Assembly (NCBI GenBank): GCA_030705955.1
Contig: JAUZPL010000011.1
Coordinates: forward strand, 20,032-84,031
DNA length: 64,000 nt
DNA from: Bacillota bacterium
GTDB lineage: Bacteria; Bacillota; Bacilli; Bacillales; Cytobacillaceae
Direction of reading: 5' to 3'
The notes beneath the pieces were generated by a model. That model worked only from the letters and a program-made list of their open reading frames with translations. It had not been told where the DNA came from and did not search any database. Positions 15,138 to 24,764 of the stretch are shown one piece after another. The position numbers and the translations under genes are program-made. Each line of letters opens with the position of its first letter. Position 1 is the stretch's first letter.

Positions 15138-17798
15138 TTACGCAGTCGTATAGGCCTCTTTTGTATTTCTAATTGTCGCTTGAGCAGCGGCAAGCCTTGC
15201 TAAAGGTACACGATATGGAGAACAGCTTACATAGTCTAATCCAGTTTTGTAACAGAATTCAATAGAAGATTTCTCTCCACCGTGCTCACCGCAAATTCCT
15301 GTTTTTAAACCTGGTTTTGTTTGTCTGCCCAATTTTACACCCATTTCAACTAGCATACCAACCCCATTTTGATCTAGAACAGCAAAAGGATTTTCCGGAA
15401 GCACTTTTTGTTCAATATAAGATTGTAGGAACTTTCCTTCTGCATCATCACGGCTGAAGCCAAAGGTTGTTTGTGTTAGATCGTTTGTTCCAAATGAGAA
15501 GAAATCTGCTTCTTCTGCAATGAGATCGGCAGTTAACGCAGCTCTTGGGATTTCAATCATTGTTCCAACTGTGTAACTAAATTCTTTTCCAGTTTGGTTC
15601 ATGACCATTTCCCCAGTTTCAATAACTAGCTTTCTCATCTTTCTTAATTCATTTACATGTCCGACAAGTGGAATCATAATTTCTGGTTTTACAGCCATTC
15701 CTTTGTCAGCTAAATTTGCAGCAGCATAGAAAATGGCTTTCACTTGCATTTCATATATTTCTGGATAAATCATTCCAAGACGACAGCCGCGATGTCCTAA
15801 CATTGGATTAAATTCATCTAACTGACGAACCTTTTTTAATAGGCTTTCTTTAATTTTTAACTCTGAAGAAAATGGCGCGTTCATTTGAAGTTTAGTTACC
15901 TCAACAAGAAGCTCTTCTTTATCAGGTAAAAATTCATGTAATGGCGGATCTAATAAGCGAATGGTTACCGGATTTCCTTCCATTGCTTCAAAAATTCCTT
16001 CAAAATCACCCTGTTGCATTGGTAAGAGCTGGTTAAGAGCTTCCATTCTGTCCTCATAATTATCAGCAAGGATCATTTTTTGAACAATAGGAATACGTTT
16101 ACTGTCCATGAACATATGCTCCGTTCGGCAAAGCCCAACACCGCCTGCACCAAATTCAAAGGCTTTCCTTGCATCTTCTGGATTATCGGCATTTGCGCGC
16201 ACACCAATTTTTCTTTCTTGATCTGCCCATGAAAGAAGTAGCTGGAACTCATCAGAAAGTGCAGGTTCAATCATTGGAATTTCGCCAAGCATAATTTCAC
16301 CTGTAGAGCCATCAATCGTAATGATATCACCATATTTAACCACTTTATCTCCAACTGTAAACTGTTTTGCTTTGATATCGATTTTTAAGGAATCACAGCC
16401 ACAAATACACGCCTTACCCATTCCCCTTGCTACAACAGCTGCATGGCTGGTCATACCACCACGGCTCGTCACAACAGCCTGGGCTGCAATTATACCATGG
16501 ATATCATCTGGTGTTGTTTCTGGACGAACAAGAATAACCTTACGTCCATCTTTTCCACATTCTTCTGCTTCATCTGCATCAAAAACAACGGAACCAGTAG
16601 CAGCGCCTGGTGAAGCTGGTAATCCTTTTGCTAATTGATTTCGAGGATAAGAATCATCAATACGGCGGTGAAGAAGCTGATTTAATTGATCAGGGTCAAC
16701 TCTTAGTAAAGCAGTTTTTTTGTCGATGATTCCTTCCTCAACCATATCTACAGCAATTTGAATAGCTGCTGCAGCAGTTCTTTTTCCTGTACGTGTTTGT
16801 AAAATAAATAATTTACCACGTTCAACTGTAAACTCAATATCCTGCATATCTTGATAATGTTGTTCAAGTCGATGGCATGTTTCAGAAAACTGTTGAAACA
16901 CTTCAGGCATTTCCTCTTTTAGGGTAGCAATAGGCTGTGGCGTACGAATACCAGCAACGACATCTTCCCCTTGGGCATTAATTAAATATTCACCGTAAAG
17001 TTTATTTTCTCCGGTTGATGGATTTCTAGTGAATGCCACACCTGTTCCTGAATCATTACCCATATTACCAAAAACCATGCTTTGAATATTAACAGCTGTT
17101 CCCAAATGATCAGGTATTTTATTTAAACGGCGATAAACAATTGCACGTTGGTTATTCCAAGAATCAAACACTGCATTGATTGCCAGGAAGAGCTGTTCCA
17201 TTGGTTCTTGTGGAAAATCTTTTCTTGTATGCTTCCTAACAATTTCTTTATATCCAGTGATAACTTCTTGCCAATCCTCTGCTGTCATTTCTGGATCTGC
17301 CTGATAGCCTTTCTTCTCCCGGGTTTCTTCCAAAAATTGTTCAAAATAATACACATCGATATTTAAGACAACATTACTAAACATTTGAATAAAACGGCGA
17401 TAAGAGTCATAAGCAAACCGGTCATTATTCGTTAACCTGGCAACTCCTTCAACTGTCTCGTCATTCATACCAAGATTTAAAATCGTATCCATCATCCCTG
17501 GCATCGAAAAAACTGCACCAGACCGAACAGAAACTAGAAGAGGATTTTCAGCACTACCAAGTTTCTTGTTCATTTTTTGCTCCAGAACATTAAGTGCCTC
17601 TAATACCTGTGCTTCTACACTAGCTGGAATCGATTTATTTTCTTCATAATATGCATTACATGCTTTTGTTGAAATCGTGAATCCATAGGGAACTGGAAGT
17701 CCGATACGTGTCATTTCAGCAAGATTAGCACCTTTTCCTCCTAAGATTTCCTTCATTTCGCTATTACCTTCATGAAAAAGATATACATATTTCTCCAT
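15138..17798 (-). CDS. ppdK: Pyruvate, phosphate dikinase
   Basis: Converts pyruvate, ATP and phosphate to phosphoenolpyruvate, AMP and diphosphate, reversibly. At 886 residues it has the full architecture: N-terminal ATP-grasp domain (GGKGANLAEM, VSVRSGAVFSMPGMMDTILN), central phosphohistidine domain (RGGMTSHAAVVARGMGKACI, with the catalytic His and the regulatory Thr two residues before it) and C-terminal PEP/pyruvate barrel (GVGLCRTEHMF, LGHRGCRLG, FGTNDLTQTTFG, CGEHGG). Its ATG overlaps the upstream stop by one base. Start site GGGGAACAAATA. Confidence 0.97.
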   Translation of the reverse strand: MEKYVYLFHEGNSEMKEILGGKGANLAEMTRIGLPVPYGFTISTKACNAYYEENKSIPASVEAQVLEALNVLEQKMNKKLGSAENPLLVSVRSGAVFSMPGMMDTILNLGMNDETVEGVARLTNNDRFAYDSYRRFIQMFSNVVLNIDVYYFEQFLEETREKKGYQADPEMTAEDWQEVITGYKEIVRKHTRKDFPQEPMEQLFLAINAVFDSWNNQRAIVYRRLNKIPDHLGTAVNIQSMVFGNMGNDSGTGVAFTRNPSTGENKLYGEYLINAQGEDVVAGIRTPQPIATLKEEMPEVFQQFSETCHRLEQHYQDMQDIEFTVERGKLFILQTRTGKRTAAAAIQIAVDMVEEGIIDKKTALLRVDPDQLNQLLHRRIDDSYPRNQLAKGLPASPGAATGSVVFDADEAEECGKDGRKVILVRPETTPDDIHGIIAAQAVVTSRGGMTSHAAVVARGMGKACICGCDSLKIDIKAKQFTVGDKVVKYGDIITIDGSTGEIMLGEIPMIEPALSDEFQLLLSWADQERKIGVRANADNPEDARKAFEFGAGGVGLCRTEHMFMDSKRIPIVQKMILADNYEDRMEALNQLLPMQQGDFEGIFEAMEGNPVTIRLLDPPLHEFLPDKEELLVEVTKLQMNAPFSSELKIKESLLKKVRQLDEFNPMLGHRGCRLGMIYPEIYEMQVKAIFYAAANLADKGMAVKPEIMIPLVGHVNELRKMRKLVIETGEMVMNQTGKEFSYTVGTMIEIPRAALTADLIAEEADFFSFGTNDLTQTTFGFSRDDAEGKFLQSYIEQKVLPENPFAVLDQNGVGMLVEMGVKLGRQTKPGLKTGICGEHGGEKSSIEFCYKTGLDYVSCSPYRVPLARLAAAQATIRNTKEAYTTA

Positions 17799-18616
17799 TA
17801 TTTGTTCCCCTCTCTCTTTTTCAATACATCTAAGATTAAGCTAGCTGTTTCCTCGACTGCTTTATTTGAAACATCGATAATTGGACAGCCAACACGCTTC
17901 ATAATTTTTTCGGCATAATCTAATTCTTCTAAAATACGTTCAAAACTCGCATAATTGGCTTGAGATGCAAGACCTAGCGCCTTTAACCGCTCCTTACGTA
18001 TTTCATTTAATTTTTCAGGTGAGATCGTTAAACCAATACAATTGCGCCTTGGAATTTCAAATAGTTCATCTGGGGCTGGCACTTCAGGTACTAATGGAAC
18101 ATTAGCCACCTTGAATCTTTGATGTGCTAAGTACATAGATAACGGTGTTTTTGAAGTTCTTGATACTCCCATAAGTACGATATCAGCTCTTAACACTCCT
18201 CTAGAATCTCTTCCATCATCATATTTTACTGCAAACTCAATAGCCTCAATTTTACGGAAATACTCATCATCCAGCTTTCGCACTAACCCAGGCTTTTGAT
18301 TTGGAAGCTTATTGAACTTATGTGTGAATGCATCCATAAGAGGATTTAATAAATCAACCGCATAAATACCTTCCTCCAAAGCCCGGAGATCCAAATAACT
18401 CTTTAAAAAAGGAATAACTAGTGTATAGGCAATGATGGACTGGCTTTTTTTTGCTAAAACAATAACATCTTCTATATCTTCTATTTCTTCCACATAGGAA
18501 TTACGGCGAATTTCTATTTGTCCTCCATTAAACTGTGAGGCAACAGCTTTTACAACAAATTCTGCCGTTTCCCCTACAGAGTCTGAAACAATATAGACGA
18601 CCTCTTTCTGATTCAA
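17798..18616 (-). CDS. PPDK regulatory protein: kinase and pyrophosphorylase (YqfL/DUF299)
   Basis: Phosphorylates (using ADP) and dephosphorylates (using phosphate) the active-site Thr of pyruvate, phosphate dikinase. The P-loop GVSRTSKTPLSMYLA near residue 145 and the IYIVSDSVGETAEFVV-type N-terminus (here VVYIVSDSVGETAEF) are diagnostic. I start it at TTG 18616 (272 residues), by analogy with B. subtilis YqfL and the GGAG site 11 bases upstream; GTG at 18628 is the alternative. It sits between ccpN and its substrate gene ppdK, with a one-base overlap to ppdK. Confidence 0.93.
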   Translation of the reverse strand: MNQKEVVYIVSDSVGETAEFVVKAVASQFNGGQIEIRRNSYVEEIEDIEDVIVLAKKSQSIIAYTLVIPFLKSYLDLRALEEGIYAVDLLNPLMDAFTHKFNKLPNQKPGLVRKLDDEYFRKIEAIEFAVKYDDGRDSRGVLRADIVLMGVSRTSKTPLSMYLAHQRFKVANVPLVPEVPAPDELFEIPRRNCIGLTISPEKLNEIRKERLKALGLASQANYASFERILEELDYAEKIMKRVGCPIIDVSNKAVEETASLILDVLKKREGNK

Positions 18617-18634
18617 AAAACCCCACACTCCTAA

Positions 18635-19282
18635 TCACTCGATAATTTCTAAATATGCTTTTGTAATTGTTGTTTTGGTAATTCGACCAATTACAAAAAA
18701 AGACTTTGCATCTTGATCTGCTTCTTTGACAACGGGCAGCGAGTCGATATGATTTATGATCATTAGTTTTGCTGCATCATACAAGGTATTCTCTGGTTTG
18801 ATCATCACAATGTTAGGCATTCTTGTCATAATGACACTTACAGGCAACTTTTCAAGACTCTTATTGCTAATCGCAGACCTTAGTAAGTCTTTTCTGGAAA
18901 TAACCCCTGCTAAGTATCCATTTTCATCTACAGCATATAAAGTGCCAACATCCTCTAGAAAAAGCTGAACAATAGCGTCATAAACAGAAGTTGATATATC
19001 TACTACAATAGGATGTGCCTTATAATTGGCTACTTTTTGTTTTATAAACTTTTCAGCTTGACGCATCATTTCTCGCTCTTCATTATAAAAATAACCAACA
19101 CGAGGCCTTGCTTCGATATTTCCTGCCATTGTTAAAATGGCAAGGTCTGGTCTAAGGGCAGCGCGAGTAAGGAAAAGCCTTTCTGCGATTTGTTTTCCTG
19201 TAATCGGACCATTGTCTTTCACTATTTGCAGAATCTCTTCCTGACGTTTTGTCAGTTTAATAGTGTCCACCCCTTTCAACAT
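18635..19282 (-). CDS. ccpN: CcpN-type repressor of gluconeogenesis (HTH plus two CBS domains)
   Basis: The N-terminal winged helix (LTKRQEEILQIVK, ITGKQIAERLFLTRAALRPD, LAILTMAGNIEARPRVGYFY) is characteristic of B. subtilis CcpN/YqzB. Two CBS domains follow (VSTSVYDAIVQLFLED-like and IVMIKPENTLYDAAKLMI), which sense ATP/ADP. In B. subtilis CcpN represses gapB and pckA on glucose. The start is uncertain: ATG 19282 or GTG 19270 would give 211-215 residues, close to the known length. First gene of the ccpN-regulatory protein-ppdK operon. Confidence 0.92.
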   Translation of the reverse strand: MLKGVDTIKLTKRQEEILQIVKDNGPITGKQIAERLFLTRAALRPDLAILTMAGNIEARPRVGYFYNEEREMMRQAEKFIKQKVANYKAHPIVVDISTSVYDAIVQLFLEDVGTLYAVDENGYLAGVISRKDLLRSAISNKSLEKLPVSVIMTRMPNIVMIKPENTLYDAAKLMIINHIDSLPVVKEADQDAKSFFVIGRITKTTITKAYLEIIE

Positions 19283-19392
19283 TAATGATATAACATTTCG
19301 ATTATTTCCTTTCAATGTGTTATACTAATTAATATAAAGTATACAACATTTGAAATAAATTGCACCACTTTTTTTGACAAAATAAAAAAAAT

Positions 19393-19418
19393 CCTTCGTC
19401 GCTGACGAGGGGTTTTTT
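19393..19418 (+). terminator. Terminator-like hairpin in a divergent gap
   Basis: CCTTCGTC-GCT-GACGAGGG followed by TTTTTT. It lies upstream of both ccpN (minus) and the YitT gene (plus), so it does not follow a visible gene. Confidence 0.6.
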
Positions 19419-19504
19419 ATTGTATAAATCATCTGAATACTTTTATTTTTAAAAGTTAAAAAATCTTCACTAGTCACACACAGTATTTCTATATAAACTA
19501 CAAC

Positions 19505-20371
19505 ATGGGAGAAACTACTCCTAAGAAAAAAATTAGAGGTGCATCAAAAGTGAAACATACCATTTATCAATTATTCTCGATAACCATTTCAACCATTATA
19601 ATGGCCTTTGCGTTAAACGATTTTCTTATTCCTCATAAAGTGCTAACTGGTGGTGTAACAGGTATCTCCATTATCATCCACCAATTCATTCGTTTAAATA
19701 CTGGTTCAATCATATTGATAATCAATATCCCGTTATTTATTTTAGGATACTTTAAGTTAGGGAAGAAGTTTATGTTTTTAACAATTTATTCGATTGTGCT
19801 CCTATCCATTGCCATGAAATTGATACCTGTATCTCCATTTAGCCATGATATTTTATCATCCTGTATTTTTGGAGGAGTCTTGTTCGGGTTATGTGTTGGA
19901 ATGAATATCAAATTTGGCGGTTCAAGTGGTGGTCTTGATATTGTTAGTGTGATCCTCTCGAAAAAAAAGGATATGTCAATAGGTTATTTAAGTACATATA
20001 TGAATCTTGGGGTTGTTATTGTCTCAGCTCTAGTATTTGGGACAGATAAAACCCTTTACACTTTATTTGCTATTTTCGCATCAGGACGAGCAGTAGATAC
20101 TATTTATACAAACCAAGTAAAACTAACTGTTACCATTGTTACTGAAAAGTGGAACGAATTAAGCGAAGCTTTACTCCATTTGCATCAACGGGGAATTACG
20201 ATGACAGAAGCTGAAGGTGTTTATTCTCATCACCCCAAAAAAGTATTAACAACAGTTATTACAAAATTTGAATGGCAGGAAACAAAGGAATTAATTCGTA
20301 AAGAAGATCCTAAAGCATTTGTTCATATCACTCGAGCAATTGAAGTTATGGGCAGATTTAGAAAGGAATAA
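19505..20371 (+). CDS. YitT-family membrane protein with C-terminal DUF2179 domain (copy 1)
   Basis: A 288-residue protein with five or six membrane helices. The family pattern is NDFLIPHKVLTGGVTGISII, GGVLFGLCVGMNIKFGGSSG, GLDIVSVIL, then a soluble DUF2179 domain (ITMTEAEGVYSHHPKKVLTT, KAFVHITRAIEVMGRF). Function is unknown; some members affect ion or amino-acid homeostasis. No clear ribosome site precedes the first ATG, so the start is unsure. It is one of four family members in this window. Confidence 0.85.
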   Translation: MGETTPKKKIRGASKVKHTIYQLFSITISTIIMAFALNDFLIPHKVLTGGVTGISIIIHQFIRLNTGSIILIINIPLFILGYFKLGKKFMFLTIYSIVLLSIAMKLIPVSPFSHDILSSCIFGGVLFGLCVGMNIKFGGSSGGLDIVSVILSKKKDMSIGYLSTYMNLGVVIVSALVFGTDKTLYTLFAIFASGRAVDTIYTNQVKLTVTIVTEKWNELSEALLHLHQRGITMTEAEGVYSHHPKKVLTTVITKFEWQETKELIRKEDPKAFVHITRAIEVMGRFRKE

Positions 20372-20376
20372 AAAAT

Positions 20377-20426
20377 AGGTGACAGATACAATCTTTTTTT
20401 AGATTGAATTCTCGTCACCTTTTTTA
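20377..20426. terminator. Bidirectional terminator between yitT-like and gerAB-like genes
   Basis: AGGTGAC pairs with GTCACCT, with AATCT-AGATT inside, and T-runs on both sides. Confidence 0.85.
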
Positions 20427-21499
20427 TTTCTTCTCACTTTTATTTCAGCTGCCATAAAAATAATCAAAGGAAAAATAACCTGAAAGGGAAAAGCGTAATA
20501 GGGGTAAACAATGAAGGCCCAGCCCTTCATTTCCATTATGCTATCATATACTGTATATGAAAAATATAGCATTAATATACCTACCTGTATAACGATTGAT
20601 CGATAATCTTGTAAATTAAATAACTTGGCAATCCCTTTACTTGAAACCAATAAACACATGCTTGATTTTATAAATACTCCAAATACAAATACAACTGAAA
20701 CAGTTAACTCGATCCTTTGGATAAAATCACCTAAGCTAATCATACTTACTGCAACATATGTTGGAAAATAAAATTTAGTAAATGTTTCACCTAAAATAAC
20801 GATACTTCTAAGTGTAATGATAATAATTAATATTCCAGCAATTACGGTGCCAATTAAATAAACTTTATATGGAGACTTTTTTGTTTTCAATGAGAAAAAT
20901 CCACCCATCAGAACAACAGACTCTGCAAATGGAAAAGAAAATGCTGAAAAACCTCCCTTTACTACCGGAAGAATACCATCACCAAGAATGGGTTTAATAA
21001 AGTGAAAGTTCATTTTTGGAATGGACATTAGGATTACAGTAGTAATAATAAAGAAGAGAATAGGAAGAACACTAGCGCTAATTCTTCCTATCACCTCAAT
21101 CCCTGACCTTACAGCTAACATACAAACTACCGTTAGAACAAGCATGGTTATAAATATTGGAGTTTCCGGCATTGCTACAGTATTTATAAACTCTCCATAA
21201 TTTCTAATGACGAGGGCTCCTAAATGAAAGGAGTACCAGATGTATATAAGTATAAAAGCCTTTCCAATGGTTTTTCCAAAAACCAATTCAAAAATATCGA
21301 ACATACTCTTTTCGGGAAAAAGGGATAATATTCTAGCATACATAAACAACATGGGTGCTGCCATAAACATTCCAAGAATACCACTAATCCAAGCATCATT
21401 TTTAGACTCTCCATCCACCCCAAGGATAAACGAGCTTCCAATGTAAAAAATGATAATGAGACATATAGCCTGTTTATCAGTGATTTGTTCTCTCCTCAT
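20399..21499 (-). CDS. gerAB: Germinant receptor B subunit (GerAB family permease-like)
   Basis: About 366 residues with ten membrane helices, related to amino-acid permeases; in GerA receptors this subunit binds the germinant. Clear features are QITDKQAICLIIIFYIGSSF, a conserved GDGILPVVKGG loop and FPFAESVVLMGGFF. I choose ATG 21499 (MRREQITDKQ) because AGG sits six bases upstream; a TTG at 21517 is the alternative. Last gene of the receptor operon. The germinant cannot be predicted. Confidence 0.93.
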   Translation of the reverse strand: MRREQITDKQAICLIIIFYIGSSFILGVDGESKNDAWISGILGMFMAAPMLFMYARILSLFPEKSMFDIFELVFGKTIGKAFILIYIWYSFHLGALVIRNYGEFINTVAMPETPIFITMLVLTVVCMLAVRSGIEVIGRISASVLPILFFIITTVILMSIPKMNFHFIKPILGDGILPVVKGGFSAFSFPFAESVVLMGGFFSLKTKKSPYKVYLIGTVIAGILIIIITLRSIVILGETFTKFYFPTYVAVSMISLGDFIQRIELTVSVVFVFGVFIKSSMCLLVSSKGIAKLFNLQDYRSIVIQVGILMLYFSYTVYDSIMEMKGWAFIVYPYYAFPFQVIFPLIIFMAAEIKVRRNKKGDENSI

Positions 21500-21506
21500 C
21501 TCAAAC

Positions 21507-21716
21507 CTACTTTCCAAATATGGATAATATTACGTTCTTGATTGGCATGGCAGGGCTTGGAATTTTCACCCCAAATGAAAGTAATGCTATCAATGTAAAT
21601 GAACAAAGTCCAAGAATCATGGTTAACCAAAGATCACGCCATTGTTTTTGATTATATAAAGGAAAAAATTCAAAAATAAATAAAAGAGAGTATGCAATAA
21701 CAACTAATATAATCAT
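21507..21716 (-). CDS. Small two-helix germinant receptor D subunit
   Basis: A 69-residue protein with two membrane helices (IILVVIAYSLLFIFEFFPLY and LTMILGLCSFTLIALLSFGV). It lies between the C and B subunit genes, one base after the C stop. Small two-helix D subunits are known in several ger operons and modulate receptor output. The sequence family itself is very variable, so the call rests on size, topology and position. Confidence 0.75.
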   Translation of the reverse strand: MIILVVIAYSLLFIFEFFPLYNQKQWRDLWLTMILGLCSFTLIALLSFGVKIPSPAMPIKNVILSIFGK

Positions 21717-21717
21717 T

Positions 21718-22875
21718 TTAATCTCCCATTTTTATAGGCTCTGAAAATAAGCCACTGCCTTTTATATTCACTTTTGTACTAACATTTACGCTTACATTTT
21801 TAAATCTGTCATTCCAGCTACTTGCTACCTTTTTCCAAACCTTAGGGTTATCTTCTCTGAGCTTTGCACCAAATCCAAAAATATCCACGCCATATTCGGA
21901 TTGAACTTTTTTTATACAGTGCTCTATTCGATTTTTTAAATTTTTTGCTTCATTATTACTTAGCTTTTTTAATACTTTTTCATTTGCATATTTCACATTC
22001 CCGACAATTTCATCTATATCCACTCTAGTGTCGACCTTGATATTAAATTTAATCTCATTATTTCTTGAAACAACAGGTTCAATTTTTGTTTTATTTTTAA
22101 ATATCTCCATTGAAATGGGGGCCTTTAAACCATTTGTTTTGTCTCTGTCGATTAATAAACCCCCTTTTACTTCATCTTTAACAAAGAGAACTTCTTGCGT
22201 TTCTTCACTATTCAAAAAACCAATAAGCTTTGCATTATCAAAAACGGCTGCCCCCATTATTTGAGGCGAATACATATTTTTGTTTTTTTTCAAATGAACG
22301 GCAGGTACAATATTAACGATCCCTTGGGCTTCTAAATCGTTAATAAACCCCCATAATTCCTTAATGGGTGCTTTGCTTAAGGATATTTGATTTTTAAGTG
22401 TATCTGCTAGTTCAAATGAATTAATATCCTCTAACAAGGCCCTTTGTTCTAATACCTTTTTTGCTGTTTTCTCCCTGGAAACAAGTAGATTTACGTCAGA
22501 TCTTGTCTCGGAGTCACGGTTATACCAATCAATCACACTTAACATATTATGCCGAGCAATTTCCTTACTCACAATGACCACTTTTGTATGACTCCAATAC
22601 AACTTTTTTCCTGCAAAGGAGATTTGATTTCTCACAGCATCAAAAATGGATTTTCCCTCCATCGTGATATATGTCGAGGTTGTCTTAGATTCTCTTCCAC
22701 CTGAGATTTGGATGACTTCAGTTGTCACGATAAACTGATTATTTTTTCCTTTATCAATGGCAACTCCTGCTACAACGGCCAATTTTTCAACCTCACGATA
22801 ATTCCAACAACCAGTAAGGAAAAACATATTTAAAAAAATCATATTGGATAAAATCAAGTATTTTATGGATTTCAT
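21718..22875 (-). CDS. gerAC: Germinant receptor C subunit (GerAC lipoprotein)
   Basis: A 385-residue lipoprotein on the outer face of the spore inner membrane. The lipobox is LTGC at about residue 23 (signal peptide LILSNMIFLNMFFLTGC), followed by WNYREVEKLAVVAGVAIDKG, the classic GerAC start. Later conserved parts are GAAVFDNAKLIGFLNSEETQ and GFGAKLREDNPKVW. Its ATG overlaps the GerAA stop (ATGA). Confidence 0.93.
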   Translation of the reverse strand: MKSIKYLILSNMIFLNMFFLTGCWNYREVEKLAVVAGVAIDKGKNNQFIVTTEVIQISGGRESKTTSTYITMEGKSIFDAVRNQISFAGKKLYWSHTKVVIVSKEIARHNMLSVIDWYNRDSETRSDVNLLVSREKTAKKVLEQRALLEDINSFELADTLKNQISLSKAPIKELWGFINDLEAQGIVNIVPAVHLKKNKNMYSPQIMGAAVFDNAKLIGFLNSEETQEVLFVKDEVKGGLLIDRDKTNGLKAPISMEIFKNKTKIEPVVSRNNEIKFNIKVDTRVDIDEIVGNVKYANEKVLKKLSNNEAKNLKNRIEHCIKKVQSEYGVDIFGFGAKLREDNPKVWKKVASSWNDRFKNVSVNVSTKVNIKGSGLFSEPIKMGD

Positions 22876-24416
22876 CCCATTTTGCTTCCCTTACCTATTT
22901 TGGTTGACTGTCTTACCAAATTCCTAACTCCAATTATCTTTGGGCGTAGGGTCATGGACCACCATGGTGCACGAATCCAAATGTCCTGTCCATTATGATT
23001 TTTAAACGAGGTTAACCCTAACATATACGGAACCCCGAAAGAACGGACATTCATTAGATGAATGGTCGCCATAATCATGCCAAAAATATATCCATATATC
23101 CCCATCAGTGACGCCATTATTAGAAAAAAGAGTCTCAAAACAATAACAGAACCAAGGGTAGTAGGACTTAACAATTTCATTATTCCTGAAAATGCCGTAA
23201 TAATAATTACGGGTGCACTGACAATTTTAGCTTCAACAATAGCCTGACCAAGAACTAATGTTCCTACAATATTTACGGCTTGACCGATTGGAGTAGGCAT
23301 TCGGGTTGCCGCTTCTCTGATAACATCGAATACCAGAAGCATCAAAAATAGAGATAATGCTGTCGGAAAGGGAACACCTTGCCGTGATGAAGTAATGCTA
23401 AGCAAAAGAGGTGTTGGAAGCATTTCCTGATGATACGTGACAATTGCTAAGTAAATAGCTGGCAATCCTGTGGCAATAAAAATCCCTACTGAACGTAATA
23501 ATCTATTAAAGGAAGCAAAAATGAAATTATTATAATAATCTTCACTTGCCTGAAACGCTTCAGCAAGAACATATGGAACTGTTAAAACAAATGGACTTCC
23601 ATCCACTACTATCGCAATTCTTCCCTCCAGTAATTTGGCTGCAATGGCATCAGGTCTTTCACTATATCCTACTGTTTCATATGGTGAAAAAGGGGCATCT
23701 CTAATAAGCTCTTGAATATAACCAGAATCAAGAATGGCATCAATTTTAATAGCATCTAATCGTTTTTCTAATTCAGCCATTATTTCTTCTAAAGCCAATC
23801 CTTCGATGTAACAAATACAAATCTTTGTATGAGTAATTTCGCCAAGCTCTCTAAATTTGAATTTTAAATTTTGGTTGTTAATTTTTCGTCGGATTAAAGT
23901 TAAATTCGTTATGATAGATTCTGTAAAACCTTCCTTTGGTCCACGAATAACCCTTGCTGAATCTGGTTCCACAATAGCTCTTGTAGGTCCACCCTTAGAA
24001 CTAATAAGTAAACATTTATCAAAACCTTGTAATAAAAGAATGGTATCTCCAGTCATTATCGAACTCATCATTTCATTTAAATCATTAGAAGCTTTAATTT
24101 TATCTGAAACAATAACCTTAAATTCTAATTCTTCTAATAGGTGTTGGATAGATAATCCTTCATTTAGATTAGTATTTAAAATGGGCTGTATAACCTTTTC
24201 ATTTAATTTTTGCGTATCAACCATTCCATCAAAATAAAGAACACAGCACTTTGCTTCAGGAAGATATTTATTTTGAAATTTCCTTGCAATAAGAGTTTCA
24301 TTGTCGTGAAAAATCTTTTGGAAAAATTCAATATTCGCCTCAAGAGATTTTACTAATGAAGAATTTTCTTGTTCCAAAGATTGGTCATGATCCAGTAAAT
24401 TTTTTTTGCGAATCAT
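22872..24416 (-). CDS. gerAA: Germinant receptor A subunit (GerAA family)
   Basis: A 514-residue subunit with a soluble N-terminal half and a membrane C-terminal half. Typical segments are VVDGSPFVLTVPYVLAEAFQ, RLLRSVGIFIATGLPAIYLA, FPTALSLFLMLLVFDVIREA and RMPTPIGQAVNIVGTLVLGQ. It starts with ATG after AAAGGTGAG and is the first gene of the receptor operon A-C-D-B. Expression in the forespore under sigma-G is expected for the family; I could not fix a promoter. Confidence 0.95.
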   Translation of the reverse strand: MIRKKNLLDHDQSLEQENSSLVKSLEANIEFFQKIFHDNETLIARKFQNKYLPEAKCCVLYFDGMVDTQKLNEKVIQPILNTNLNEGLSIQHLLEELEFKVIVSDKIKASNDLNEMMSSIMTGDTILLLQGFDKCLLISSKGGPTRAIVEPDSARVIRGPKEGFTESIITNLTLIRRKINNQNLKFKFRELGEITHTKICICYIEGLALEEIMAELEKRLDAIKIDAILDSGYIQELIRDAPFSPYETVGYSERPDAIAAKLLEGRIAIVVDGSPFVLTVPYVLAEAFQASEDYYNNFIFASFNRLLRSVGIFIATGLPAIYLAIVTYHQEMLPTPLLLSITSSRQGVPFPTALSLFLMLLVFDVIREAATRMPTPIGQAVNIVGTLVLGQAIVEAKIVSAPVIIITAFSGIMKLLSPTTLGSVIVLRLFFLIMASLMGIYGYIFGMIMATIHLMNVRSFGVPYMLGLTSFKNHNGQDIWIRAPWWSMTLRPKIIGVRNLVRQSTKIGKGSKMG

Positions 24417-24561
24417 TGAAACTCACCTTTCGAATTGCATTATTTACTAGTATTTTCAGTTTACGAAATAAATATTTATACTTATTTACACTTTTATTAA
24501 TGCAGGATGGATAAACCATAATTGGGGAATAATGAAAAAAATACAATTAGGAGTTGTTTTT

Positions 24562-24711
24562 ATGAATGATGAACAACAATGGGAAAAAGAAAATATTGAT
24601 GCATATTCTGTTGATGATGAGTGGGAAAAAATAAAAAATAAAGGAAATTCCATGTCTGAGGATCTTAAACCCGAATTTGATTTTTATGGCACTGCCCTAA
24701 ATGAGCTCTAA
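24562..24711 (+). CDS. Small acidic hypothetical protein
   Basis: A 49-residue reading frame, MNDEQQWEKENIDAYSVDDE onward to FYGTALNEL and a stop. It has a TTAGGAG ribosome site 7 bases upstream and is followed at once by a strong terminator, so it is likely a real gene. It is divergent from the germinant receptor operon. Strongly acidic with no membrane helix. Family not recognised. Confidence 0.6.
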   Translation: MNDEQQWEKENIDAYSVDDEWEKIKNKGNSMSEDLKPEFDFYGTALNEL

Positions 24712-24722
24712 GTATATAAAAA

Positions 24723-24756
24723 ACTCTTTGCTCTAGAATAAGCAAAGAGTTCTTCT
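24723..24756. terminator. Terminator between the small acidic gene and exoA
   Basis: ACTCTTTGCT pairs with AGCAAAGAGT, with T-rich flanks on both strands. Confidence 0.85.
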
Positions 24757-24764
24757 TATTTCAG

